23,275 nucleotides of DNA from Oscillospiraceae bacterium (GCA_009782405.1 WRJC01000049.1:1-23275); one strand, 5' to 3'. Counted from the stretch's first letter, positions 7,208 to 14,261 are shown. Notes: generated by a model from the sequence alone, not told the origin. Numbers and translations are program-made.

Positions 7208-7871
7208 ATGCATCAGCTGCAAAGTGGACGTTTACCCGCAGCATAGTGTCTGCCCATTATGCGGGAAATCATTGGGAGCGCCGGTTCCAAGCGAAACTTC
7301 CTATCCACGGTATATCCGAAATAATGCCAGAAATAAATTTATTATAAAAAAACTTTTTTTGTTCGTGACAATAGTTGTGTGCGCCATTTCAATATTTGTC
7401 AATTTATTTACATTATATGAGGCATTGACGCTTTGGTGTGTTGTCGTGTCCGTTTCGATGATTTCATCTTGGTTAACCATTTGTGTCACGTTTGAAAACA
7501 GGTTCGGCATCGGCAGAAAAATATTATATTACTACGCAATTATTTCCGCTTTTTTGATCGCGCTCGATATATACGCCGGTTTCAGCAAATGGTCAACTAC
7601 TTATGTAATTCCTTTTCTGACCGTTGCCGTCGCTATTGTTTTCACAATCATGGCGGCAAGCAGCAGAAAAAATTACAGGGATTATTTAGGGGTTCTGATC
7701 GCTGTGTTTTTTGTCAGCCTATGTCCAATAATCATATATATTTTTTCATTCTCCACACAAGCGTGGACGAGTTTTATAGCCGTGCTATATTGTATTTTAA
7801 CGATGTTGGGCCTTGTCATATTTTCGGGCAGAAATTTCAAGCAGGAAATTAAAAAGCGTTTTTATTTTTGA
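7200..7871 (+). CDS. DUF6320-like zinc-ribbon membrane protein
   Basis: About 223 residues. A zinc ribbon at the N-terminus (Cys4, Cys7, Cys18, Cys21; CxxC and CPLC) is followed by roughly six hydrophobic helices from residue 45 onward and a basic C-terminal tail (GRNFKQEIKKRF). The start codon is probably GTG at 7200, overlapping the upstream stop, with GGGGTG 6 nt ahead; an in-frame GTG at 7191 is an alternative. Overlap with the acetyltransferase-like gene implies translational coupling. The family has no proven function. The pairing suggests a membrane partner of, or anchor for, the acyltransferase. Its 3' end overlaps the convergent amidohydrolase gene by 23 nt. Confidence 0.75.
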   Translation: MNRCISCKVDVYPQHSVCPLCGKSLGAPVPSETSYPRYIRNNARNKFIIKKLFLFVTIVVCAISIFVNLFTLYEALTLWCVVVSVSMISSWLTICVTFENRFGIGRKILYYYAIISAFLIALDIYAGFSKWSTTYVIPFLTVAVAIVFTIMAASSRKNYRDYLGVLIAVFFVSLCPIIIYIFSFSTQAWTSFIAVLYCILTMLGLVIFSGRNFKQEIKKRFYF

Positions 7872-8916
7872 TAATCTTGCGCAAATTCGGCATTTTGGGC
7901 TGACAATCGAACAATTTGGCGGCATTTCCGCAAAAAATATCGAAAATTTCGCTTTTGGCCAATTTCAGCGCTTCGGCCGCCCTGCGGAACGCCATGAGTT
8001 GTTCGTAAATGAAGAACGTAATGTTTTCCCCGTCCGTTTCTTTCATGTTTTTGTCATTCGACACATCGCCGTATAATCCCCGCGGCACAACGTTTTTGTA
8101 TATCCCGCCTTCGGCAATCCTGTACATGCGCATTTTTGTTATCGGCATATCCGAACCGAACATGACGCGTTTTGCACCGACGGCGCCAATGCAGGCAATC
8201 ATCGCCTTATCCAAAGTGTTGGCGGAAAAATCGAACAGCAAATTTTTTGAATTTTTCAGCGTTTCAAAAGCGTTTCCTATATCTTCTTCTATATACGCCC
8301 GTCCTATGTGCGCGATAATCACTTTCGCGTTGGGGTAGCGCTCGTCGATTTCCATCATCTGCGCTACATTTACAGGATCTTTGAGCCGACTGGGGCGCGC
8401 TATGTGGAGCATGACGGCTTTCCCCAATTCGTCCGCGATTTTCAAATGCTCATGCGGCAAAAAATCATAAATCCGGATTTCGTTCGGCGGTATATATTCC
8501 AACGCATTGCTCAGATACGGTTTTATTCCCGCAAAACCTCCAGACTCAAGCACACGGCGCACCTCTTGTGCCGGGGTAGTGCATGATGTGCAGAACATAG
8601 TGGGCAAACCGGATTTTTTCCCGCATTCGGCGGCATACGCATTGGTTTCGCTCAAATCTGCGGCGGGATGCCCCATCAGTACAGGCATTACTGTTTTCCC
8701 CGGAAAAAGACGCTCGTATATATACGCGAGATTTTCCGGCGTGCATTCCGATGCGACGAGTTTAGGCCATTGTGCGCCGTTTTTAACCTCGAGAGATAGC
8801 GCAAATTCTTCTTTCCATACATGGACATGGACATCTATCATGGACTCGGGCAGGAAGTCAGCCAGATATTCGCTATAAATTTTTTTGTCGTAAGGCGTCA
8901 TTTCAATTCCGGGCAT
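7849..8916 (-). CDS. amidohydrolase family (TIM-barrel metal-dependent hydrolase)
   Basis: About 355 residues of the amidohydrolase-2 type (PF04909-like; relatives include decarboxylases such as ACMSD and lactonases). Visible metal-ligand motifs are DVHVH near residues 28-32 on the first strand, VIIAHIGRAY in the middle, and FGSDMP near the fifth barrel strand that supplies the catalytic Asp. It ends with a conserved helical tail including IFCGNAAKLF. The start is taken as the ATG at 8914-8916, with GGGGAT just upstream; a TTG four codons earlier is an alternative. It has its own minus-strand promoter and palindromes upstream that could be operators. It converges on the DUF6320-like gene with overlapping 3' ends. 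The substrate is not predictable. Confidence 0.85.
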   Translation of the reverse strand: MPGIEMTPYDKKIYSEYLADFLPESMIDVHVHVWKEEFALSLEVKNGAQWPKLVASECTPENLAYIYERLFPGKTVMPVLMGHPAADLSETNAYAAECGKKSGLPTMFCTSCTTPAQEVRRVLESGGFAGIKPYLSNALEYIPPNEIRIYDFLPHEHLKIADELGKAVMLHIARPSRLKDPVNVAQMMEIDERYPNAKVIIAHIGRAYIEEDIGNAFETLKNSKNLLFDFSANTLDKAMIACIGAVGAKRVMFGSDMPITKMRMYRIAEGGIYKNVVPRGLYGDVSNDKNMKETDGENITFFIYEQLMAFRRAAEALKLAKSEIFDIFCGNAAKLFDCQPKMPNLRKIIKNKNAF

Positions 8917-8961
8917 ATAAATCCCCAATCTGATTTTATTGTTTTTTATGGTTTACAGGAC

Positions 8962-8990
8962 ATTATAATCCATAAAAATAATTTTGTCAA
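8962..8990 (-). promoter_or_regulatory. amidohydrolase promoter with inverted repeat around the -10
   Basis: On the minus strand: TTGACA (8990-8985), a 17-bp spacer and TATAAT (8967-8962). A 9-bp inverted repeat TTTTTATGG (8943-8951)/CCATAAAAA (8970-8978) brackets the -10, which is a typical position for a repressor site. Confidence 0.75.
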
Positions 8991-9004
8991 CGGTTGATTT
9001 GTTT

Positions 9005-9070
9005 TTTACATTTGTAAAGAACTATTTTACATTTGCGAAAAATATATTACGCGCATTTTACAATAAAATG
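9005..9070. promoter_or_regulatory. two palindromes upstream of the amidohydrolase promoter, possible operators
   Basis: TTTACA-TT-TGTAAA (9005-9018) and CATTTTA-CAA-TAAAATG (9054-9070) are perfect palindromes. The first is 15 bp upstream of the -35. TTTTACATTTG also occurs twice (9004-9014 and 9025-9035). A regulator is not identifiable, and AT-rich DNA makes chance palindromes likelier. I see no credible gene in 8991-9216. Confidence 0.4.
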
Positions 9071-9216
9071 ATAGCGTCTTTACAATCGAAAATGATAATA
9101 TATCATCGGAGAACACAAAAAAAGCCCAAAATAAAAATCATAGCTATTATTTCCCAGAGCGTAACCGGCTTGATGGAATAATTAAACCGCCTAACTGTTA
9201 AACCATTATATAAAAA

Positions 9217-9308
9217 GACCGGCTCCTCTGCCCACGGTAGTCTCCTTCGCCGTGCGGGAATTACAGCAAAAATTCGCAGCCATATTCTTTTTAGGCAGAG
9301 GAGCGGTC
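9217..9308. ncRNA. branched structured element, possible small RNA or mini-element
   Basis: A closing stem pairs 9217-9232 with 9294-9308 (15 bp, one bulged G). Inside are two further hairpins: CCCACGG with CCGTG(C)GGG (9231-9237/9250-9258) and GAATT/AATTC (9258-9262/9271-9275). Read on the minus strand, the closing stem is followed directly by TTTTTATATAA, so it would act as an intrinsic terminator of a minus-strand RNA. I could not match it to a known riboswitch or ncRNA class. It might instead be a small inverted-repeat mobile element. Confidence 0.4.
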
Positions 9309-9367
9309 GATTCTAAACCCCGGCGCATGCTTGTAACGACGATGCCCTACAAATTTAAATTTTTATG

Positions 9368-9396
9368 TTGACATTTGGCAGCTGATCGTGTATAAT
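9368..9396 (+). promoter_or_regulatory. consensus sigma-A promoter of ABC operon 1
   Basis: Perfect TTGACA (9368-9373), a 17-bp spacer and perfect TATAAT (9391-9396). It opens a leader of about 270 nt before the first ABC gene. Confidence 0.9.
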
Positions 9397-9445
9397 ACAA
9401 CTGACCCGCAAGGGAAATCTTTTTCACTACAGGAGGAAATGGAAT

Positions 9446-9475
9446 ATGTTGGCGGGAATGGTGCTTGAAACATAA
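9446..9475 (+). CDS. leader peptide of ABC operon 1 (9 codons)
   Basis: AGGAGG (9431-9436) lies 9 nt before an ATG that opens the peptide MLAGMVLET and a TAA stop. The last codons (CTTGAAA, 9464-9470) can pair with TTTCAGG (9503-9509), so a ribosome paused in this ORF would change the fold of the downstream leader. An overlapping nine-codon frame from ATG 9439 has its start too close to the ribosome binding site. The peptide has no run of a single amino acid, so simple starvation attenuation is less likely than drug- or ribosome-stall sensing (inference). Confidence 0.6.
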   Translation: MLAGMVLET

Positions 9476-9600
9476 CTGCATAGCTGGCGGTTCATTTCGC
9501 GATTTCAGGGTGTGATCCCCTGTCCTTTCGCTGTGCGCCGCACTTCGGGCAACCTTTTCCGTGAATACTGCTGTTTTTTGCGTGCCGTAAAACAAACAGC
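9464..9600 (+). promoter_or_regulatory. alternative hairpins/antiterminator of the operon 1 attenuator
   Basis: CTTGAAA (9464-9470) with TTTCAGG (9503-9509) excludes the hairpin CAGGG/CCCTG (9506-9510/9518-9522). GCTGTTT (9570-9576) is a perfect match for AAACAGC (9594-9600), which is part of the 5' arm of the terminator. This pair is therefore an antiterminator that competes with it. Confidence 0.65.
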
Positions 9601-9636
9601 GGCTTCGATTGAGGCTGCTTGTTCTACGGCATTTTT
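9583..9636 (+). terminator. attenuator terminator in the leader of ABC operon 1
   Basis: The arm 9583-9600 pairs with 9614-9631 over 18 positions with two A-C mismatches (outer TGCCGTA/TACGGCA; inner AACAAACAGC/GCTGCTTGTT), followed by TTTTT (9632-9636). It ends 38 nt before the ATG of the first ABC gene. Confidence 0.85.
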
Positions 9637-9674
9637 GCGTCCATTTCTAAAATATTGAGAGGATTTTTCATATA

Positions 9675-11501
9675 ATGATGATTTTAAAACAAAAAAAATA
9701 CGGTTTTTTTGACATGATAGCCATATCGTTTAAAACTTCGCCCTTTTATTCGCTCATATTCGCCGCCAAATACATCGCCGACGCTTTGATCCCCGTCGCT
9801 TCCATTTTCATCACGGCGGACTTCATAAATTCCGCGATGGCGGTCTACAGCAAACAAACCGGCATATCGTCGATTTATATGCCCGTCGCGCTGCTGGCGG
9901 CGATTATGGCATACAATGCTGCAATAGGCACGATCATGAATTTTGCCGAGTGCAGGCGAAACATATATTTTCGCAAAAGACTGGTGCCCGAAATAATCGA
10001 AAAGCAGGCGAAGCTTGAATACAGGCATATCGAAAACCCCGAAACCGCCGATTTGATCGAGCGGGTCTGTCCAAAATTCCCCGAAAGCATATGGGAAATG
10101 TATTCGCAGGTTTTGCACGCGGTGAATCTTGCCATATCAATCATGGGGATTCTCGCGGCATTGTTTTTGCAAGTATGGTGGGTCGCTGTGGGAATGGCCA
10201 TATCATTGCTGCCGATATTATCCATAGCGTCGAAAGCGGGGCGGCGCAGCTATGACATCGACAGGGCGGAAGCGGAATTGGGGCGCCGCATGAAATATCT
10301 GTCCGAGGTGATGAAAAGCCGCGAAGCCGCCGGGGAGCGCAGCCTATACGGATATACCGGCGATCTCAGCCTCAAATACGGCGAAAAATTTGATTCCATC
10401 CGCAAATTCAAGCTGAAAGTGGAATCGAAAAATTTTATCAGATGGAAAATGGGAGGCTTGGTCTCGTCGGTTTACTCCATAATCATCATGTTCGCCATGC
10501 TGGTCCCCGTTTCCATGGGGGACATAGATTTGGGAATGTTTATCGGGCTGATGAACGGCGTATTCGGCTTGATCAGCTCCAACATCGTTTCATGGGGCAT
10601 ATACGGGACCATCCGGGATTTGGCGAAAAGGCGCGAATATCAAAAAGACCTGACGCAGTTCGTGCGGCTTGAAGAGCGCGAAGGGGCCACCGACATTCCC
10701 GCCAAAAATATGGCGTTTGGGAAAATCGAGTTCAAAAATGTCAGCTTCAAATATCCCGGCACGGACAAACTCATACTCGACGATATATCGTTTGCCATCG
10801 AAAAGGGCGGGCATTATTCTTTCGTCGGAAAAAACGGCGCGGGCAAGACCACGATAATAAAGCTGCTGACTGGGCTATATTCAAACTACGGGGGCGAAAT
10901 TCTTGTGGACGGGCGTTCGCTGCGCGATTTTGCGCAATCGGAAATAAAGGGGTTGTCGTCCGTGGTTTACCAGGATTTCGCGAAATATCATATATCGCTG
11001 TACGACAACATAGCGATCGCGGGCATAGGGGACGACGCCCTCGGCGTCCAGTCAGTAAAAAACGCTGTCGAACTTGCGGGATTGTCCGGCGCGGTCAAAA
11101 ACCTGAAACACGGCCTCAATACCCCGCTGGGGAAAATACAGGAGGGCGGCGCGGATCTGTCGGGCGGCGAATGGCAGAGGGTGGCCATGGCGCGAAGCGT
11201 CGCAAGCAATGCGCCGCTGAAAATATTGGACGAACCGACCGCCGCGCTCGACCCAATCAGCGAAAGCGCGGTCTACAAAAACTTCGAAAGCATTTCAAAG
11301 CGCCGGACGACGATATTTATCAGCCACCGGCTCGGCTCGACCAAACTCGCGGACATCATATATGTGCTATCAGAGGGCAAAATCGTCGAACGCGGCCCGC
11401 ATTCCCGGCTGATGGCGCTTGAAGGCGGCATATATGCCGAAATGTTCGATTCGCAAGCCAATTGGTACAAGGCGGGCGGGGAGGGCGGTTTCGATGTTTA
11501 A
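9675..11501 (+). CDS. ABC exporter half-transporter 1 (permease-ATPase fusion)
   Basis: A 608-residue protein with an N-terminal membrane domain (about residues 1-310; hydrophobic helices near 25-50, 65-90, 148-183 and 260-310) and a C-terminal nucleotide-binding domain (NBD). The NBD has Walker A GKNGAGKT (385-392), Gln433 (Q-loop), signature LSGGE (495-499), Walker B with Asp519-Glu520 and switch His551, all intact. Such half-transporters dimerise, usually with a neighbour, to export peptides, lipids or drugs. It overlaps the next half-transporter by 8 nt, so a heterodimer is likely. AGAGGA lies about 11 nt before the first of two consecutive ATGs. Expression is gated by the upstream leader ORF and terminator. 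A stretch coding for residues 451-459 resembles the REP arm at 16-42. The substrate is unknown. Confidence 0.9.
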   Translation: MMILKQKKYGFFDMIAISFKTSPFYSLIFAAKYIADALIPVASIFITADFINSAMAVYSKQTGISSIYMPVALLAAIMAYNAAIGTIMNFAECRRNIYFRKRLVPEIIEKQAKLEYRHIENPETADLIERVCPKFPESIWEMYSQVLHAVNLAISIMGILAALFLQVWWVAVGMAISLLPILSIASKAGRRSYDIDRAEAELGRRMKYLSEVMKSREAAGERSLYGYTGDLSLKYGEKFDSIRKFKLKVESKNFIRWKMGGLVSSVYSIIIMFAMLVPVSMGDIDLGMFIGLMNGVFGLISSNIVSWGIYGTIRDLAKRREYQKDLTQFVRLEEREGATDIPAKNMAFGKIEFKNVSFKYPGTDKLILDDISFAIEKGGHYSFVGKNGAGKTTIIKLLTGLYSNYGGEILVDGRSLRDFAQSEIKGLSSVVYQDFAKYHISLYDNIAIAGIGDDALGVQSVKNAVELAGLSGAVKNLKHGLNTPLGKIQEGGADLSGGEWQRVAMARSVASNAPLKILDEPTAALDPISESAVYKNFESISKRRTTIFISHRLGSTKLADIIYVLSEGKIVERGPHSRLMALEGGIYAEMFDSQANWYKAGGEGGFDV

Positions 11502-13257
11502 AATCGTCGGCTTCGCGCTGAAGCATTATATAAAATCATATAAGTTTTTCTTTTTCTTTGTGGTTTTGCTCGGCATTCCGCACGGTTTGCTGCACAGCGT
11601 CGCGACGCTTGTTTTTTCGCAGCGTCTTTTCGATGCCATCGCAGGCGTAATAAACGGCGGCGAACCGCTCGGCAGGGCGTATCCGGCAATAATCGCGGCG
11701 GGCGCGGCATTTGTCATAAGGGAAATATTGGAGGGTGTCTATAATTTTTTGTTCACCGTATTGCTGTACCACAAACCCTGCGGGGAGATAATGCAGATGA
11801 TACACACCAAAATGGCGCGCATAGACCCGGTATGCTTTGAGGATACAGAGCTCCATGATACCGTGGAAAAAACCGAAACGGGGATGTATGCGATCATAGG
11901 CGTGGTCAGCTATATGATAGTCTTGGTTTCGATTTATGTGCCGTATTTCATATTCATGGGTTTTTACCTGAATAATCTCCGGCCGTATCTGATTTGGATC
12001 ATCGCGCTCGCTTTTGTCCCGAGCCTGTTTGGCCAGGCGGTAAAAACGGGCATCATCGCGAAATTCGAGGACAAAGCCGCTCCGATAAGGCGCGAATACG
12101 AGTATTTCGGAAAGACCATGACAGACAGGGCTTATTACAAGGAAACCCGCAAGCTCGGCGCGCACAAATTTTTTCTCGGCCGGCTGATAAATTCGATGAA
12201 AAGATTGGGCGGGGCGGAATGGGACATGAGCAGGAAAATAAATCTGATGGAGTTAACTGCAAACATAGTTACTGTGTGCGGTTACGCCGGGGCTTTGTAT
12301 ATGCTTACAGGCGCTCTTGTATCCGGGGATATAACCGCCGGGGCGTTTGCCGCGGTGCTGGCTTCGATTGGCAAATTGTATGAATGGATGAGGGACTTGA
12401 TCAAAGAAGGCATCGGCGATTTTGCGATGGATATAGGGAAGGCGAAAAACTTCATGCGCTTTATGGAACTGCCGGAACGCGGCGGGGCGGACGCGGCGCC
12501 CGATTTTGAAAAAGGCATCGTCGCCCAAAACGCGAGCTTCGCATACCCGAACGCAAAGCATAAAAGCGTAGACGATGTATCGCTTGAAATAAAAGCGGGC
12601 GAAATGGTAGCGGTCGTGGGCGCAAACGGCGCGGGCAAAACGACGCTCGCGCGTCTGTTGATCGGATTGTATGCCCCGGCCTCCGGGACAATATATCAGA
12701 GAGGCATGGACACAGCCCGGATAAACAGCAACAGTTTGTTTGGCGGACTATCGGCGGTATTCCAAAATTTCCAGCGCTATCAAATGAGTTTGGACGAAAA
12801 CGTGAAAATCTCGGATTTTACAAGCGGCGGCGAAACCGATTCGGTTTTGGCGGAGAGCGGCGTCGATTCAAAAAACGCCGGCACATTCCCGGAGGGCAAA
12901 GACACCATGCTGTCGCGGGAGTTCGACGGCGTGGATCTGTCCGGCGGCGAGTGGCAGAGGGTCGCGATCGCGCGGGGGCTTTACCGCAGGCATGACCTCA
13001 TCGTGCTCGACGAGCCGACCGCCGCGATCGACCCGATTGAAGAAAGCAGGATTTACCGCAAGTTCGCGGAAATATCCAAAGGCAAAACCGCGATCATCGT
13101 GACGCACAGATTGGGCTCGGCAAAAATCGCGGACCGCGTGGTCGTCATGGACAAAGGGAAAATAATCGCCGCCGGCCCGCATGACGAACTATTGCGAAAT
13201 TGCGAACTATATTCAACAATGTTTGGCGCGCAGGCCGCGTGGTATGAAAAAATGTGA
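11494..13257 (+). CDS. ABC exporter half-transporter 2 (permease-ATPase fusion)
   Basis: A 587-residue partner of the preceding gene, with a membrane domain in the first ~310 residues and a C-terminal NBD. Walker A GANGAGKT (376-383), Gln424, LSGGE (482-486), Asp506-Glu507 and His538 are all intact. The start is the ATG at 11494, which overlaps the end of the previous gene (ATGTTTAA) and has a GGGAGGGCGG ribosome binding site. The frame is open further upstream, but that part lies inside the previous gene. Both nucleotide sites look catalytically competent, unlike many heterodimeric exporters that carry one degenerate site. The TGA stop is followed after 23 nt by the P-loop NTPase gene of the same operon. 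Confidence 0.9.
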   Translation: MFKIVGFALKHYIKSYKFFFFFVVLLGIPHGLLHSVATLVFSQRLFDAIAGVINGGEPLGRAYPAIIAAGAAFVIREILEGVYNFLFTVLLYHKPCGEIMQMIHTKMARIDPVCFEDTELHDTVEKTETGMYAIIGVVSYMIVLVSIYVPYFIFMGFYLNNLRPYLIWIIALAFVPSLFGQAVKTGIIAKFEDKAAPIRREYEYFGKTMTDRAYYKETRKLGAHKFFLGRLINSMKRLGGAEWDMSRKINLMELTANIVTVCGYAGALYMLTGALVSGDITAGAFAAVLASIGKLYEWMRDLIKEGIGDFAMDIGKAKNFMRFMELPERGGADAAPDFEKGIVAQNASFAYPNAKHKSVDDVSLEIKAGEMVAVVGANGAGKTTLARLLIGLYAPASGTIYQRGMDTARINSNSLFGGLSAVFQNFQRYQMSLDENVKISDFTSGGETDSVLAESGVDSKNAGTFPEGKDTMLSREFDGVDLSGGEWQRVAIARGLYRRHDLIVLDEPTAAIDPIEESRIYRKFAEISKGKTAIIVTHRLGSAKIADRVVVMDKGKIIAAGPHDELLRNCELYSTMFGAQAAWYEKM

Positions 13258-13280
13258 AAAAAATGGAGGGGAATTTGAAT

Positions 13281-13841
13281 ATGGGCAATGGACAAGGCAG
13301 GGTGATAGTAATCGGCGGCTGCCCGAGAGCGGGCAAAACGACGCTGGCGGTAAAATTGGTCAAGAGCGGGTTGGGGTTTTCCAAAATATCGGGAGACCAC
13401 CTCGGCGACGCATTTTTAAGCGATTTCGAGCGGGTAAAAACGCTTTTGGAAGGTTTGGTGGAAGATGCCGGGGCATACGGGATAAACTCGGTTTTCGATT
13501 ATTACCCGGACAATTTCAGTTTGGACGACATAGAAAAACTGCCGTTCAAAGAAAAGCTGGATATGTATTTTTTGGGCTTTCCGGACATTCCGGCTGAGGA
13601 AATAAGATACAATATAAGGCATTACGCCAACCCTTGCGACTGGATATATATGTATGATATGGAGGATGATTACCTCGGAGCTGTGGCCAAACGCATTTAC
13701 GATTTCAACATAAAGCTAAAACAGGACTGCGAAAAATACGGCCATAGATTTATCGATACAGGCGTGGGCGAAAAAAGATGCGCCAGCCTAAATTCGCTCT
13801 ATGAAAAAATCCTTAGACAATTTGAGATTTTTTCAAAATAG
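13281..13841 (+). CDS. P-loop NTPase/kinase-like protein
   Basis: A 186-residue protein with Walker A GGCPRAGKTT (residues 12-21) right at the N-terminus, as in small kinases of the AAA_33/adenylate-kinase-like group. The rest is helical and acidic without a clear Walker B. A YMYDMEDD segment and a late FIDTG segment are visible. GGAGGGG (13265-13271), 9 nt before ATG 13281, sets the start; an upstream GTG at 13254 inside the previous stop region is less likely. It is the third gene of ABC operon 1. A role in modifying a small molecule or drug (phosphotransfer) would fit the company it keeps, but the substrate cannot be inferred. Confidence 0.75.
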   Translation: MGNGQGRVIVIGGCPRAGKTTLAVKLVKSGLGFSKISGDHLGDAFLSDFERVKTLLEGLVEDAGAYGINSVFDYYPDNFSLDDIEKLPFKEKLDMYFLGFPDIPAEEIRYNIRHYANPCDWIYMYDMEDDYLGAVAKRIYDFNIKLKQDCEKYGHRFIDTGVGEKRCASLNSLYEKILRQFEIFSK

Positions 13842-13860
13842 AAATAATTATCATGCGTGG

Positions 13861-13953
13861 TTCATTGATATGATTCTTTGCGATTTGCCGTATGGAATGA
13901 CAAAAAACGCATGGTATGCTATTTTTGCTTTGCTAAGCCAAAAAATTTATTGA
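13861..13953 (+). pseudogene. remnant of a DNA methyltransferase (DLPYG motif region)
   Basis: The frame 13861-13953 (30 codons and a stop) reads FIDMILCDLPYG, then MTKNAWYAI. This closely resembles the catalytic motif IV region (consensus DMxLCDLPYGxTxxxWD) of site-specific adenine/cytosine-N4 DNA methyltransferases. There is no start codon, ribosome binding site or remaining domain. Only a scrap of the gene survives, between the NTPase gene and the next promoter. A 7-bp inverted repeat (CATGCGT 13852-13858/ACGCATG 13907-13913) spans part of it. Recognition rests on a short motif. Confidence 0.45.
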
Positions 13954-13962
13954 ATTTTTCGC

Positions 13963-13991
13963 TTGACAAAACTTTTTTTTTATGATACAAT
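13963..13991 (+). promoter_or_regulatory. sigma-A promoter of ABC operon 2
   Basis: TTGACA (13963-13968), a 17-bp spacer and TACAAT (13986-13991). It opens a leader of about 260 nt before the GTPase gene. Confidence 0.85.
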
Positions 13992-14044
13992 ACAAATCAA
14001 GCATAGAAAGCTGCGCCGTCAGCACGGCAGAAAGCGAGGGTTTT

Positions 14045-14080
14045 ATGAAAAAAGTTAATATGAGGCCGATTGTCAATTGA
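14045..14080 (+). CDS. leader peptide of ABC operon 2 (11 codons)
   Basis: An ATG preceded by GCGAGGG (14034-14040) opens the peptide MKKVNMRPIVN and a TGA. A small hairpin (CTG..CCGT/ACGGCAG) sits just upstream of the ribosome binding site. The C-terminal codons (GCCGATT, 14065-14071) pair with AATCGGC (14083-14089) directly after the stop, so ribosome position in this ORF controls the downstream fold. The arrangement parallels operon 1, though the peptide sequence differs. Confidence 0.6.
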   Translation: MKKVNMRPIVN

Positions 14081-14141
14081 ATAATCGGCACGGCGCGTTG
14101 TCCAATGCAGCGTAAAAATGCTTTGGCCGGGCGTTGTGCCG
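14065..14141 (+). promoter_or_regulatory. mutually exclusive hairpins of the operon 2 attenuator
   Basis: Hairpin A: GCCGATT (14065-14071)/AATCGGC (14083-14089). Hairpin B: CGGCACGGCGC (14086-14096)/GCGTTGTGCCG (14131-14141), 11 bp with two G-U pairs. Both need CGGC at 14086-14089, so they cannot coexist. A ribosome on the leader ORF would block A and permit B. Confidence 0.65.
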
Positions 14142-14188
14142 AAAAAAGGAACCTTTCGTGAATGCTATATAACTGTATACGGGGATAG

Positions 14189-14216
14189 TGGCACACTTTG
14201 GGGGTGTGTTATTTTT
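14189..14216 (+). terminator. attenuator terminator in the leader of ABC operon 2
   Basis: TGGCACAC (14189-14196) pairs with GTGTGTTA (14204-14211), 8 bp including two G-U pairs, with a 7-nt loop and then TTTTT (14212-14216). It lies 45 nt before the GTPase ATG. Confidence 0.65.
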
Positions 14217-14261
14217 ATGCCCAAATTTAAAAACAATTGTAATGGAGGATAAAATATACAA

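Noticed and set aside
8984..9181. 65-codon plus-strand frame in the gap between the amidohydrolase and operon 1.
   Set aside because: Low-complexity, no ribosome binding site, and it overlaps the amidohydrolase promoter and palindromes.
9316..9350. Possible second GTAG-headed REP on the minus strand (CTAC at 9347-9350 with GGCAT/ATGC pairing).
   Set aside because: The stem is short and bulged and does not match the arms at 16-98, so it is too weak to call.
9347..9595. 82-codon open frame on the minus strand across the operon 1 leader.
   Set aside because: No ribosome binding site and no recognisable similarity. It lies antisense to a leader whose hairpins explain the sequence constraints.
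9397..9640. T-box or known metabolite riboswitch in the operon 1 leader.
   Set aside because: I could not find the T-box sequence, an AG box or conserved cores of the common riboswitches. The leader ORF plus antiterminator explains it better.
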